64,000 bases of DNA from Photobacterium ganghwense (GCF_003025595.1 NZ_PYMI01000004.1:434001-498000), one strand, 5' to 3'; shown: positions 17,394 through 26,717, counted from the first letter of the stretch. Program-made: numbers and translations. The notes: generated by a model not told the origin, from the sequence alone.

Positions 17394-17783
17394 TTATCTT
17401 GGGCGGTTTACGTACTCGTAATTATCGCCACGTTTTTTGTAATAATGATTATCAATAATTGCGTAAGTGGCTCCGGCTATAATTGCAAATGTCGCAATTT
17501 CCGGTAAACGACTACGGTGATAGTGATAATGTCGTGGACGCTCTTTTACCACAATAACATCACGATGACGGTAGTGATCATGGTGACTATGATGGTAATT
17601 ATGGTGGTGTTTTTTATGGTGCTTGTGGTGATGATTTCCTTTCGCCATCGCCTCACCAGGAACCGCCAAACCGAATGTCAGAATCATTGTGGCCAGCATA
17701 CCGCCTTTCAGCACTGAGCGACCTGCAGAGCTGGATTTGCTCGGGTCATGCTGGCTCCGGTTGATAGTAAACCAAGGTTTCAT
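17394..17783 (-). CDS. Histidine-rich exported or membrane-anchored protein
   Basis: A 129-residue protein from the ATG at 17783, which follows AGGAGT; the frame is open 21 codons further but without a site. A hydrophobic segment (GMLATMILTFGLAVPGEAMA) looks like a signal peptide or anchor. It is followed by a dense His/Lys run at about residues 49-75, with about 14 histidines in 25 positions, then a short hydrophobic stretch (IATFAIIAGATYAII) and a Tyr/Arg-rich end. His runs of this sort bind Ni, Zn, Cu or Co, so periplasmic metal buffering is a fair guess. No metal transporter is adjacent (zntB is 5 kb away). I do not recognise a named family. Confidence 0.7.
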   Translation of the reverse strand: MKPWFTINRSQHDPSKSSSAGRSVLKGGMLATMILTFGLAVPGEAMAKGNHHHKHHKKHHHNYHHSHHDHYRHRDVIVVKERPRHYHYHRSRLPEIATFAIIAGATYAIIDNHYYKKRGDNYEYVNRPR

Positions 17784-17880
17784 ACGACTACTCCTAACGT
17801 TATAACGATAGGATAGCGGCCCTAGTGAAAAACAATGTTTGCCCAATGTAAAACTACGTCAGGATTCTGCAAAATTTCCC

Positions 17881-18303
17881 TTAATTCGGGGCGAACTTGG
17901 CGAAAACTTCGGCTTCCGTCATGACCTCAGTTTCATTGCTAAATGTGTAATATTGCGGTTTTTTGTCGATGAAGATCTGATGATCCATGACAAGTTCCGG
18001 CTCTTGGTCTAATAACCCGGCAGACAAAATATGCTGACCATTTGCCTTCAATTTGTAAAAAAGGTGGGTACCACACTCCTTACAAAAAGCACGTTCTGCC
18101 CACTCTGACGAGGAATAACGGGTGATATACTCTTCTCCGGTGAAAGAAACATTCTGCCCGCCATCAACCGCCAGTAACGGACCACCGCCCCACTTACGGC
18201 ACATACCACAATGGCAAGCACCAACATGCAGTGTACCACTGCGCGTTGCAACCCCGACTTTTCCACACAAACAGTGGCCGCTCAGGTGTGTTTTTCCTTC
18301 CAT
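17881..18303 (-). CDS. GFA/CENP-V fold zinc protein
   Basis: A 140-residue protein with GFA-family zinc motifs: Cys11-x-Cys13 (HCLCGKV), Cys30-x-Cys32-x2-Cys35 (CHCGMCRKW) and FCKECGTH. The MCRKWGGGP segment is typical of the family core. An AAAGGATA site precedes the ATG. The precise activity is unknown, as for most members. Confidence 0.85.
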   Translation of the reverse strand: MEGKTHLSGHCLCGKVGVATRSGTLHVGACHCGMCRKWGGGPLLAVDGGQNVSFTGEEYITRYSSSEWAERAFCKECGTHLFYKLKANGQHILSAGLLDQEPELVMDHQIFIDKKPQYYTFSNETEVMTEAEVFAKFAPN

Positions 18304-18627
18304 TATCCTTTCTCCATCTGGTTCAACGGAGTTGGCTAGCTCCGAGAAAAAACGGGTGAATAGACAGTTAGCCTTGTCTTCCTATTCAGACATTTTAGCA
18401 GCATTTACTAATCAACTCGTGCCCACAAACCCTGTTTTGCAAATCCAGTTTTACAACAATGGCTAACATGTGTTGCCAGTATTCTGTTGCTCGCCAATAT
18501 GAGTACGACTGTCTATTTACTCATACGTTCCCAGTTTTTGACTTGCCGCTACTTCCTTCCCGCGGATTAAAATCTGGTGCTTCTGCTACCCGACTCACTC
18601 TGCCTATCATTCGGTACAACATTACAC
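18304..18627. other. Intergenic region without a gene
   Basis: About 320 bases between the GFA gene (its promoter side) and the terminator of the metalloprotease gene. A small hairpin (CGGAG/CTCCG) lies near 18329-18346. No supported coding frame. Confidence 0.4.
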
Positions 18628-18659
18628 AAAAAAGCCGGAAGAACACTTCCGGCTTTTTT
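18628..18659 (-). terminator. Strong bidirectional terminator after the IMPa-like gene
   Basis: AAAAAAGCCGGAAG, loop AACA, CTTCCGGCTTTTTT: a perfect 14-base stem with A-run and T-run flanks. It lies 29 bases after the stop of the metalloprotease gene on the minus strand and would work both ways. Confidence 0.85.
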
Positions 18660-18688
18660 CAAAATTTACAGACAGCTGAGGTACATTA

Positions 18689-21600
18689 TCATAATTGACA
18701 TTGCGTCGGAGATGACAGGTCACGCGGCCAGCGTGTTGTTCCGTCGGTAATGTTCAGCGGCAAAAACTCCAGGTCTGCGCTCATCCCTGCCGATGGCAGA
18801 TCGGTTTCCAGCACGTACATTCCCGGTGTGACCGCTCCAGATTTCGCATTCAACGCAACCTGTGAGGCCGCCAGACTGCTGTAGCGCAAGCCGAACATGT
18901 CAAAATATGGCCGCCAATCCTGATCGGTCAGTTGACTCAGGGCCACCAGCATGAAGTCATTACCCGGTATCTCCTGCACCGTCTTATTACCGTAGGTCAG
19001 ATGCCCCGAATACGGGAACAGACTGAATCCGAGGCGTTCACGGTTGGCCAGCCAGTCATTTTCGTTACCGGCAAACTGACCAAAAATACGGCTGTGCTGG
19101 TAGAGCAAAGTAAAGACATGGAAGCCGTTATCCAGACGGGCACCGCCTGTCAGCAATTGCTTATCAAGCCGCAGTGCCATCTGAATGTAGAAAGCCATCC
19201 GGTAGCCATTGTGAACGGCATAATCATTGCTTTGCCAAGGTACAGTGAACCGATCCGCTCCACTGTCCATGACTTGACAACGGCTATCCACAACCACTCG
19301 CTCACCCTGGGTATTCGTGACACCAGCAGCATCAGACATGAACACATAAAACAGGTCTTTATGATTCATGTGGCCATCAGTGATTGTCGTACTTTGCCCA
19401 TCACGCTCGTAATGCGTTTTCCACTTCACGAAATAAGGAAAAATGTTGTTGGAGTTTTCACCGGCACGGGAACCATACTCCGACCAGGTATCACGATTTC
19501 CCTCAGTCACATAGTGCACATTGAGACGCTTGGTTTGCAGATTATGGCCGAGTTCATGGTTGTCACCCCAGCCGGTCGGATCAATCTCCCAAGCAGCATC
19601 CCACGGGTTGCCGCTACACCCACTGCCACAGTGCGCGTTCTGATCGTAGTTGGCATGCTGAATAATGGTGCGAGTATGCATTTTGGTGTCATAGCAATCA
19701 TCGCGGCCAAACAGGGCTTCACAGTTCATACGTACGTCAACAGGTAACGACTGCTCCAATGTTTTCCCCTGTACCTTGTACCCTGCCAGTGTATAAACGG
19801 CATTGAGGTGATCTTCTTCAATCGCTTTGAGTAAGTCATCAACGGTTGGCATCTGGCCGCCCAAGGCATCAAGAAAACGATCTCGACGTAAATGCTGCTC
19901 TGCACCATCGGTACGCAGATCAACGTGCGGCAGTTCAGTCGTGTTCAGCGTGTCATTGAAGCGGGCAATTTCGTGCGGATCACTGAAATCCATGATCGTC
20001 GGATGCTTTGCGACACCTTGCGCTGCAATTGTGACACTGACCGGAGAAGCCGAGCCTTCCAGATACAGGTAGACCGGACCACCGTAAGGTGTAGAAAAGG
20101 TGACAGTTTCACCAGAAGCAATGGACAAACGCTGCTGTGCCAGTTCTAGCGGACCACGGTACACTTTCTGCTGGTAAGCACGGTTTGTATTGCTGCGGTG
20201 ATAATTCAGCTTAATGCTGGCAGTAGCAGAAGAATTGTCCTGACGGGTCAGAGTAATTGTCTGCCCCGGCAGCGCGTACCAGCCTGTGGTTGTCCACTGT
20301 TTCGTATAAGGTACCGAAAAAGTTTGTTGGGTATTCACGACTGCAGGGTAGCGGTAATGAGCATTTGCACCTTTTACAACCTGACTTTTATCGGTGACAA
20401 ACTCTCCCAGATCCGGTTGCGCCAGGTTATGAGCCCGTTTGTAGCTGACCACCCAGTCAGCGAACATTGCCTGTTGCCAGGCTCCCTGCTCTGACTGGTC
20501 AATCGGGTAATCAATCGATGCACGGTACTTATCGGCCAACAACAGCCCGGCACTGATCAACCGAAACTCGTCTTTGGTAAATGCATCCAAGCCATAGCTG
20601 TCCATGGCAGAGACAGACTGACGGTACCAGTCTGCTGCAGTTTTAAATGCCTGATTGAAGGCCACGTCATCACAATACAGGAAGTTTTTGTTACAGCTAT
20701 CCAGTACCGAGATATCAAACGCGCCCTGCTCCAGTCGCGGTAACAGTTCAGAGACTGCGCGAAGAGTTGCCGGCAGTGATTTTTGCTCTTCAACTGACGC
20801 GTTGGCAGCATGGTGCTCGCTCCAGTAATTCCCTTCCCCGGCAAGGCCCATGTAGCTGTATAGCGGCGAAGCCATCGGGCTAGCAAAGCGTTCATGGTTC
20901 ACCACGATAATCGGGATCTGCCGCTGCTTGGCCTTTTCTATCGCCGCAGCCACGCCTGCGTAACCCCTGCCGTCCCGATCAATATCGCTGAAAATGATCA
21001 TATCCGGTTGCTGGGTATCAATGCAGGCTGACAGCGCTTCATATTCGCAGCTGTTAGACGTATTTATCGTGTGGTTATTCGGGTAAAACTCATTCAGCCA
21101 TTTACGGATGTTCTCATTGTGCGGAAAGTACCAGCTGTCAGCACGGCTCGAAACGTGGCTGGTTATCACTTTCAACGGTTCGGTAGTCATTTCATTGCGA
21201 TGAGTCAGCCAAACGACCAAATTATTCAGTAACGTATCGGTTTGCGCATTCCGGTCGACCGAAAACATGTTGCCAGCCATTGCCATATAGCGATGACCAT
21301 TTTGCTCACCCGCATAAATCAGCCCTTTCGCTGAGGGCTTACCGGCTTCATTCTGCGTTGATCGCAATACTTCGACGTTAGACTCCGGCAGGAAAGAAGT
21401 GAAAGTAATACTGTCATGGGTCGGATGCCAGGAGATGGTGTCGCCGACACCTTGGTAAAACTGTGGAATCAGTGACGCCTGACGAGCCGTCGCAAGCTTT
21501 AGCTGGTCAAGGCTGTATTCAATCAATGCATCTGCCGATGCCAGCGTATGATCTTCCTGGGAAATCGCCTGTTCAACCAGCGATGTCAGTGAAGGGGTGA

Positions 21601-22018
21601 TTTCACAATCACCGGCAATTGCACCGGTCACATACTGCTGGCTATCCGGTTGCCACTGACCGTTGCAGCCTGCAATACCATTCAGTTTGTAGCCTTCATC
21701 AACAGCAACATCAAACGTGTAGCGTTCTCCCGCTTTCGCCTTTACTGATTCCGGCGTGATAGTGACCTTATCAGACACCTTTACCGAGATCAGATAAGAG
21801 GGCTCTGGAGTGGTATCCGGATCAGGTGTAGTCTCAGGTTCTGATGGCGTTTCCGGCTGATTATCGCCCTGATTTTCTGACTCGTTACCGTTCTGAACAA
21901 TTCCACCCGTTTCTTTATCCGTTGTCACCGGCTCGTCTCCACCCCCGCCACCACATGCGGCCAGAGGAGTCAGCGCCCCGAGAAGTAACAACTGCTTTAT
22001 TGCCAACCTCAGTTGCAT
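18689..22018 (-). CDS. Large lipoprotein metalloprotease, IMPa-like (gluzincin, M60/M88 type)
   Basis: A 1109-residue surface lipoprotein: signal with lipobox ending LTPLAAC (Cys22), a Gly run and then a Thr/Glu/Pro/Asp-rich linker (about 25-72). A repeat-like segment follows (VSDKVTITPESVKAKAGERY and the CNGQW region). The body resembles the Pseudomonas IMPa O-glycopeptidase. The zinc site HELGH is at 821-825, followed by NLQ, with a downstream acidic ligand region (NRDTWSEYGSRAGE). IMPa cleaves glycoproteins next to O-glycans, so mucin or host glycoprotein cleavage is plausible. It is a single gene with its own terminator; the upstream 265 bases should hold its promoter. Probably an outer-membrane exposed factor. 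Confidence 0.82.
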   Translation of the reverse strand: MQLRLAIKQLLLLGALTPLAACGGGGGDEPVTTDKETGGIVQNGNESENQGDNQPETPSEPETTPDPDTTPEPSYLISVKVSDKVTITPESVKAKAGERYTFDVAVDEGYKLNGIAGCNGQWQPDSQQYVTGAIAGDCEITPSLTSLVEQAISQEDHTLASADALIEYSLDQLKLATARQASLIPQFYQGVGDTISWHPTHDSITFTSFLPESNVEVLRSTQNEAGKPSAKGLIYAGEQNGHRYMAMAGNMFSVDRNAQTDTLLNNLVVWLTHRNEMTTEPLKVITSHVSSRADSWYFPHNENIRKWLNEFYPNNHTINTSNSCEYEALSACIDTQQPDMIIFSDIDRDGRGYAGVAAAIEKAKQRQIPIIVVNHERFASPMASPLYSYMGLAGEGNYWSEHHAANASVEEQKSLPATLRAVSELLPRLEQGAFDISVLDSCNKNFLYCDDVAFNQAFKTAADWYRQSVSAMDSYGLDAFTKDEFRLISAGLLLADKYRASIDYPIDQSEQGAWQQAMFADWVVSYKRAHNLAQPDLGEFVTDKSQVVKGANAHYRYPAVVNTQQTFSVPYTKQWTTTGWYALPGQTITLTRQDNSSATASIKLNYHRSNTNRAYQQKVYRGPLELAQQRLSIASGETVTFSTPYGGPVYLYLEGSASPVSVTIAAQGVAKHPTIMDFSDPHEIARFNDTLNTTELPHVDLRTDGAEQHLRRDRFLDALGGQMPTVDDLLKAIEEDHLNAVYTLAGYKVQGKTLEQSLPVDVRMNCEALFGRDDCYDTKMHTRTIIQHANYDQNAHCGSGCSGNPWDAAWEIDPTGWGDNHELGHNLQTKRLNVHYVTEGNRDTWSEYGSRAGENSNNIFPYFVKWKTHYERDGQSTTITDGHMNHKDLFYVFMSDAAGVTNTQGERVVVDSRCQVMDSGADRFTVPWQSNDYAVHNGYRMAFYIQMALRLDKQLLTGGARLDNGFHVFTLLYQHSRIFGQFAGNENDWLANRERLGFSLFPYSGHLTYGNKTVQEIPGNDFMLVALSQLTDQDWRPYFDMFGLRYSSLAASQVALNAKSGAVTPGMYVLETDLPSAGMSADLEFLPLNITDGTTRWPRDLSSPTQCQL

Positions 22019-22283
22019 ATTTGCTCCTGTATTTATTGTTATTTACTGTTTGATTAATATCGCTGCTAATAGTGATGATTAGCCGTAATAAGTCAAAAAA
22101 TTCAGGAGATTACTGGCTTAAGATAACAATTTTATGCTTTAACTAGACTGCCATTTAATTTGTCAGGCCCTCATGCCGCGTCTTGCCCTTTCATTCCTTG
22201 AAAGGCAATGGTAGATTATCCGCAATGATATGAAACTTATTTCAATTTTATTATCTGATTGGGAATCGGTTCAGGAGAGCAAT

Positions 22284-22724
22284 ATGCTAAAACCAATACG
22301 GTTAATAAAGCGGTCGAAACTTGCAACTGCTGCCTTGCTGGCCAATGGGATACTGGCATCAGGTACCATCATAACGTCGGTTGCCATAATGGCTTCAAGC
22401 GCAGTGCAGGCCAATGAAATTACCCAAACACAGCAACTTTTTGAACGTCAGATTCAAGCTCTTATGACCAGTGACTACCAGCAATTTACTGACCAGACCA
22501 CGCCTGAATTTAAAAAAGCGTTGGCAGAGTCCCGCTTCAACATGCTGACTAAAATCTACGGAAAAAAACTGACCGGCGGTTATCAGGTGGAATACCAAGG
22601 TGTGACTGAACAAAAAGGTTACGACGTATATTCCTGGAAAGTTTCTTATTTTCAAGGTGGTGCGAGCAATCAGTACCGCATGGTATTGGAAGGAGAAACA
22701 CTGGCCGGATTCTGGATTCAGTAG
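22284..22724 (+). CDS. Small exported protein with an NTF2-like body
   Basis: A 146-residue protein from ATG 22284 (site CAGGAGAG); an in-frame ATG at 22230 lacks a site. A long basic signal peptide (KRSKLATAALLANGILASG and onward) ends at about ASSAVQA|NE. The mature part of about 105 residues (FERQIQALMTSDYQQFTDQT, FNMLTKIYGKKL, VYSWKVSYFQGG, MVLEGETLAGFWIQ) has the helix-then-sheet order of DUF3887/NTF2-like domains. No catalytic residues are evident. Function unknown; it stands alone. Confidence 0.65.
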   Translation: MLKPIRLIKRSKLATAALLANGILASGTIITSVAIMASSAVQANEITQTQQLFERQIQALMTSDYQQFTDQTTPEFKKALAESRFNMLTKIYGKKLTGGYQVEYQGVTEQKGYDVYSWKVSYFQGGASNQYRMVLEGETLAGFWIQ

Positions 22725-22928
22725 CAGCCTGGTGAACCGGGTTGATTCCAGCCGGTTGCACAATCAGGCTGGGGCACGCCGAATCTGAATTAACATTATT
22801 CAGCTCATACCCATGAGCTGTATCGGTTTTACTTCTCTGTTTTATCTCTTACTCCCCATGCAATTCCCCGATGTTTATCTTCGTCTTCCGTGTTAAACCA
22901 TTAAGAAATGATTTTGCTAACCTGCTGT

Positions 22929-22963
22929 TATATGGTTAATTACGCAAATATATGGTTAATTAC
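22929..22963. repeat. Two 15-base direct repeats upstream of zntB
   Basis: TATATGGTTAATTAC occurs at 22929-22943 and again at 22949-22963, a 20-base period or about two helical turns, 109 bases before the zntB start. The layout suggests paired regulator binding or a duplicated promoter element. The wider gap 22725-23071 has no gene; a CAGCTCAT/ATGAGCTG hairpin lies at 22800-22819. Confidence 0.6.
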
Positions 22964-23071
22964 AAAAAGTCCGGTTTGATAACAACCTGAAGCCACAAAC
23001 AATAATCCATCAAATATACCAAGCCATGTTGACCGTCAGTCATTGCGCCGCCACACTGCAAGGGAAGAACT

Positions 23072-24019
23072 ATGAAAGACTTTATCATTGCGAGCTGGGA
23101 CTTTACCCAATCGACACCCTCCCCGAATCAGGATGATTCCCCACAGCTCAAGCCCGGTATCTGGTTTCACTGTCAGCGTGACCACCCCGATTTGCCCGCC
23201 TGGCTGACCAGCTTACAAATTCCCGTGCCTCTTGTGCATACTTTGCTGGCCAATGACACCCGCCCTCGTTTTGAGAAAATCGACGAGGACGTCTTCTTAA
23301 TCATCGTACGTGGTATCAATTTAAATCAGGATGCCAAACCCGACGATATGCTGAGCCTGCGCTTTTTATGGTACAAAGGCATGCTGATCAGCACCCGAAA
23401 AGTCTCATCCCGTGCAGTTTCTATGGTATTGGATCTGCTGAAAGCCGGCAGCGGACCGAAGACCTTACCGGCCATTCTGAGCACCTTGCTGCTGGAAGTG
23501 CACCAGCTGATTGCCAACTTTCTGGATCCGATTGAAGACACAATTGATGAACTGGATGTTCTGAACATCGGCAATGCGAAAAAGGAAGCCGAAAACCTGA
23601 ACCACAATTTACACCGTTTGCAACGGATCCGACGCTACCTGAAACCTCAGCAGTACGCGCTGCAGGATCTGCTCAATGCCAAGCTACCCTGCTTGCATGA
23701 ACAGCGGTTGATCATGAAAAACTGCAACGACGTGGCTCAGCGTACCCTGGAATCGGTGGAGTTTTACATTGAGCAAATCAACGGATTCTTTATCGCCCTG
23801 TCACAGCACCAATCAGAGCGCATGAACAAAAACACCTACCTGTTTTCAGTCGTCGCCGGGATTTTCCTACCTGCGGGTTTCCTGACCGGATTACTGGGGG
23901 TCAACATTGCCGGTATGCCTGGCACTGAAAATCCTTATGCCTTCCTGTGGTTCACATTAGGTCTTATGGGCACTATTGCGCTTGAGGTACTCGTGCTGCG
24001 AATGCTGAAATTTATCTGA
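23072..24019 (+). CDS. zntB: ZntB-type CorA family zinc transporter
   Basis: A 315-residue CorA-superfamily transporter: a large N-terminal cytoplasmic domain with long helices (about 140-255) and two C-terminal membrane helices separated by the signature loop GVN at 276-278 (GLLGVNIAGMPGTENPYAF). The xxIAGMPG form points to ZntB rather than to Mg2+ CorA (GMN). ZntB moves Zn2+ across the inner membrane, probably as proton-coupled uptake. The 3' end overlaps the opposing GNAT gene by 63 bases. A direct repeat at 22929 may control it. Confidence 0.88.
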   Translation: MKDFIIASWDFTQSTPSPNQDDSPQLKPGIWFHCQRDHPDLPAWLTSLQIPVPLVHTLLANDTRPRFEKIDEDVFLIIVRGINLNQDAKPDDMLSLRFLWYKGMLISTRKVSSRAVSMVLDLLKAGSGPKTLPAILSTLLLEVHQLIANFLDPIEDTIDELDVLNIGNAKKEAENLNHNLHRLQRIRRYLKPQQYALQDLLNAKLPCLHEQRLIMKNCNDVAQRTLESVEFYIEQINGFFIALSQHQSERMNKNTYLFSVVAGIFLPAGFLTGLLGVNIAGMPGTENPYAFLWFTLGLMGTIALEVLVLRMLKFI

Positions 24020-24613
24020 AACCGTCTGTTTCAGATTGTGATAGTCCGCCTGTGATAAACCGTAGTACAGGCGGTCATCAAACCCGTTTTCCAGCTTGTA
24101 ATACGCCGGAGAACAGCCTTCCTTAAGATACCCGCATTTTTCCAGAGTTTTATAGGAGCCGACATTTCGGCTGTAACAATCAGCTGCCAGCTTGTGTGCA
24201 CCGAGTGCTTCAAAGCCCAGCGTAGTTAGAAAATGACACAGCGCGGTCGCAATCCCTTTCCCCCAGGCGTATTCCGGCAGTTGATAACCAACGTCATAAT
24301 TGCCCTCCAGCATCAGGACTTGTGCCAGACCGCCCATACCCATGAACCGCCCTTGCTGATCGCGCACAATCACTGTCGGGCTTTCCGGCCAGGTTGCCGT
24401 TGCAATGGATTCCTCGGTATCCGTAATCATCGATTCAAAATAAGCCCGGTAGACTTCTTCTGGTGCCGGTGCGAAAAACAGATACTCCGCAACGTTCGGG
24501 TTATCCAACATCGCAATCAGGTCATTCACGTCATCACTACGGATAAGACGGGCTGTATATTCAGTACCGAGGGGAATTGTTCTTCCCTGTTTGAGCAAAG
24601 TAAAGGGGCTCAT
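23957..24613 (-). CDS. GNAT family N-acetyltransferase (RimJ/RimL type)
   Basis: A 218-residue acetyltransferase with the pattern YDVGYQLPEYAWGKGIATALC (motif A with GKGIAT) and AADCYSRNVGSYKTLEKCGY (motif B), as in ribosomal-protein acetylase relatives. Its last 21 codons run antisense through the end of zntB, a convergent overlap of 63 bases; these residues form a polar tail (FQHSQHEYLKRNSAHKT) beyond the fold. Substrate unknown. Confidence 0.85.
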   Translation of the reverse strand: MSPFTLLKQGRTIPLGTEYTARLIRSDDVNDLIAMLDNPNVAEYLFFAPAPEEVYRAYFESMITDTEESIATATWPESPTVIVRDQQGRFMGMGGLAQVLMLEGNYDVGYQLPEYAWGKGIATALCHFLTTLGFEALGAHKLAADCYSRNVGSYKTLEKCGYLKEGCSPAYYKLENGFDDRLYYGLSQADYHNLKQTVSDKFQHSQHEYLKRNSAHKT

Positions 24614-24654
24614 AGTCTACACTTCCATCCTGACCCGCCTTCAGTAAAAACGGG

Positions 24655-24870
24655 CTATTTCCATCCAATTAACCACTGGCTGCTGTCTTTCAGTTCCCGC
24701 CAGTTGATTTCACACATACGGTGGTTCATCACAGCCTGAATTACACAGCGCGTCACCTTTTGGTGCTCATCAAATTCCACGTCAATCACCATGAAGTGGC
24801 GCTCTTTGTCACTGACTTCCACCTTGGTCCATTTGCTGCCGTACAAGGCTTTAGGGTGAATACGGTTCAT
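24655..24870 (-). CDS. TIGR02450-type small Trp-rich protein
   Basis: A 71-residue protein with INP/IHPKAL...SKWTKV at the start and CEINWRELKDSSQWLIGWK at the end, the signature of the small tryptophan-rich family I know as TIGR02450. Members are cytoplasmic and of unknown function. The stop lies 41 bases from the start of the GNAT gene that follows on the same strand, so they may be cotranscribed. A GGAAACAG-like site precedes the ATG. Confidence 0.8.
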   Translation of the reverse strand: MNRIHPKALYGSKWTKVEVSDKERHFMVIDVEFDEHQKVTRCVIQAVMNHRMCEINWRELKDSSQWLIGWK

Positions 24871-25024
24871 CGCTGTTTCCTCTCATCACTGACATCGCCA
24901 TACACATCAATACAAAAACGACAATGCCGAGCCATTACAATCCACCTCAATTGCTAGGTGTTTTTTAAATCTCTGTTGCAATCGCTCATCCTATTCTTAT
25001 ACGCATATTTTTCAGAGCAATGTC

Positions 25025-25978
25025 ATGAACAAAACCGTTATCGCACTTTCTCTTGCTATTTCACTTACAGCCTGCGGCGGCGGGGGCTCCGGTCAGCCGT
25101 CTGAGCCGGGAAAAATCACACCCCCGCCTCCAGTCAAACCGGAAGCCACCATCGATGTCGCCTTTAAGGGCGCCGCCTTCGACGCGGCGACACTGGCTTC
25201 TTTACAGTACCGGGTGAGCGAGTACAGTTCGGCGTTTCCACCGCAGTCCACTGACACTACAAAGCCAGATAATACCATATTTTTCAAAGAGGTATATCGC
25301 AAGCTAGCGGCTGATGAGGTAGCAGGCATTGGCGTGTTAAACGAGCTGGAAAACCAGGGGCTCGGGACCGATTTGTTTGAAGTGACCAGCATCGATTACA
25401 ACAACGCCGAACTGACACAAGAAAAGGAACGTGACACTCATTTTGGGGCCCGAATTGAAAATGGTCGCTTCCTGACATTCCTGGACAATACCTCTTTATT
25501 CCGCCAGCCTTGGGCCCTGCCGGAGTTTCCTGCCACCAGCGAAGCCGCAAAACAACTGGCTGAAAGTGGTCGCGAAGTGTTCCACATGGATCTCAGCGCA
25601 ATGACCCGAGCAGAAGTTATTGATTTTATGGAAGATAAAGAGATTGATAACAGTGAAACCGCCGCTATTAATACTTGTTCAACGCTCGATGTGACCCGCA
25701 CTCTGCAAGTTGAGAACAACAGCACAGAGGTCGTGATGGTGAATGGTAAAGGCATCGAGACGATGAAAATGCATGTTATCGACCGGATTGAAGGCAAATG
25801 TCGACTTTTTGATGGCGATGAGATCGAATTTGGTCAGTTTGCCAATGACAATCTCGAAGGCATGGCCATCTGGGTCCACCCAGCCATCGGAATTGTTAAA
25901 GCCGTAGAAACTAACGCCAGCCGTCAGCAATCGGCAGTACTGGAACTCACTGGTTATACTCTTAACAACGCATTCTAA
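25025..25978 (+). CDS. Putative lipoprotein, unknown function
   Basis: A 317-residue protein with lipobox LAISLTAC (Cys17) followed by GGGGSGQ and a Pro-rich linker (KITPPPPVKPEA). The mature part is mixed alpha/beta with two internal Cys (NTCSTL and EGKCRLF) that could pair. I recognise no family. The Gly-rich start after the lipid Cys is a common outer-membrane lipoprotein style here, shared with the metalloprotease at 18689. It is monocistronic, with an intrinsic terminator at 26023. Confidence 0.65.
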   Translation: MNKTVIALSLAISLTACGGGGSGQPSEPGKITPPPPVKPEATIDVAFKGAAFDAATLASLQYRVSEYSSAFPPQSTDTTKPDNTIFFKEVYRKLAADEVAGIGVLNELENQGLGTDLFEVTSIDYNNAELTQEKERDTHFGARIENGRFLTFLDNTSLFRQPWALPEFPATSEAAKQLAESGREVFHMDLSAMTRAEVIDFMEDKEIDNSETAAINTCSTLDVTRTLQVENNSTEVVMVNGKGIETMKMHVIDRIEGKCRLFDGDEIEFGQFANDNLEGMAIWVHPAIGIVKAVETNASRQQSAVLELTGYTLNNAF

Positions 25979-26022
25979 GATTCTGATTTCAATATTGTTT
26001 GAATTCTATCTTCGCATAACCT

Positions 26023-26045
26023 GAAGGGCCTCCGGGCCCTTTTTC
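26023..26045 (+). terminator. Terminator of the lipoprotein gene
   Basis: AAGGGCC, loop TCCG, GGCCCTT then TTTTCG: an intrinsic terminator 45 bases after the lipoprotein stop. Confidence 0.8.
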
Positions 26046-26145
26046 GTGCGTCATAATAACTTGTTCCGTTCACACTTCACTCTTAAGCACATCATCTCTG
26101 AGCGTCTTCTCAGTGCTTCTCCTGTGCTCCATTTCGGGTTCCCTC

Positions 26146-26346
26146 TCAGTGTTTACGGCGCAATTTGTACAGTACCATCAGTAATACCGAGGCAACGGCA
26201 ACCGTGGCAACCACAAAGATATACAGCAACATCTCTCCGTACTGACTGTTATGAAACAGAAGGTAACCGCTATAAAACAACACAAAATACAGTGAAATCA
26301 CAATGAACAGCTTGTACAGATGACTATCGTTCAGATTTCTTAACAT
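26146..26346 (-). CDS. Small two-helix membrane protein
   Basis: A 66-residue protein with two hydrophobic helices (YKLFIVISLYFVLFYSGYLLF at about 11-31 and MLLYIFVVATVAVASVLLMVLY at about 39-60) and a basic end (KLRRKH). The amino-acid composition is that of a real small inner-membrane protein. Function unknown. No strong ribosome site is visible; plus-strand GCGGCC precedes the start, so the start is uncertain. Confidence 0.55.
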   Translation of the reverse strand: MLRNLNDSHLYKLFIVISLYFVLFYSGYLLFHNSQYGEMLLYIFVVATVAVASVLLMVLYKLRRKH

Positions 26347-26717
26347 GGCCGCATTCCCCCATACCGGATAATCCTTAGCGGGCTATTTTGAGTATGTGCG
26401 GCCTTGGTGTGACCTGCCATGATGCTGTAACAATTTATGTCTGGACATACATTTTCCGGACAATGACCAAGCACCCACCACATGCTGAGCTAAGCCCATA
26501 ACCTGATATCCCCGTATTGCAATACGACCATAGTCACAGACTGATCCCAGTCTATTTATTCAACTATCGGCTGTTAGATTTCTCACAGTTTCCTCATCGT
26601 TTTCCACGCTTTACCGCCTGACTCATCACAATAAAAAAACTCACGGAAAAGACCTTCAGTAAAGTCTAAGCAGCAGAATATATTAAGGATTTTAGAGAGT
26701 TTCAGGGAGACCGCAAC
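26347..26717. other. Intergenic region with a 14-base perfect palindrome
   Basis: No gene is supported in about 370 bases. A perfect palindrome CGTATTGCAATACG lies at 26513-26526, the kind of dyad bound by a TetR or LacI-type regulator. The region would hold the promoter for the small frame at 26718 and lhgO. Confidence 0.4.
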
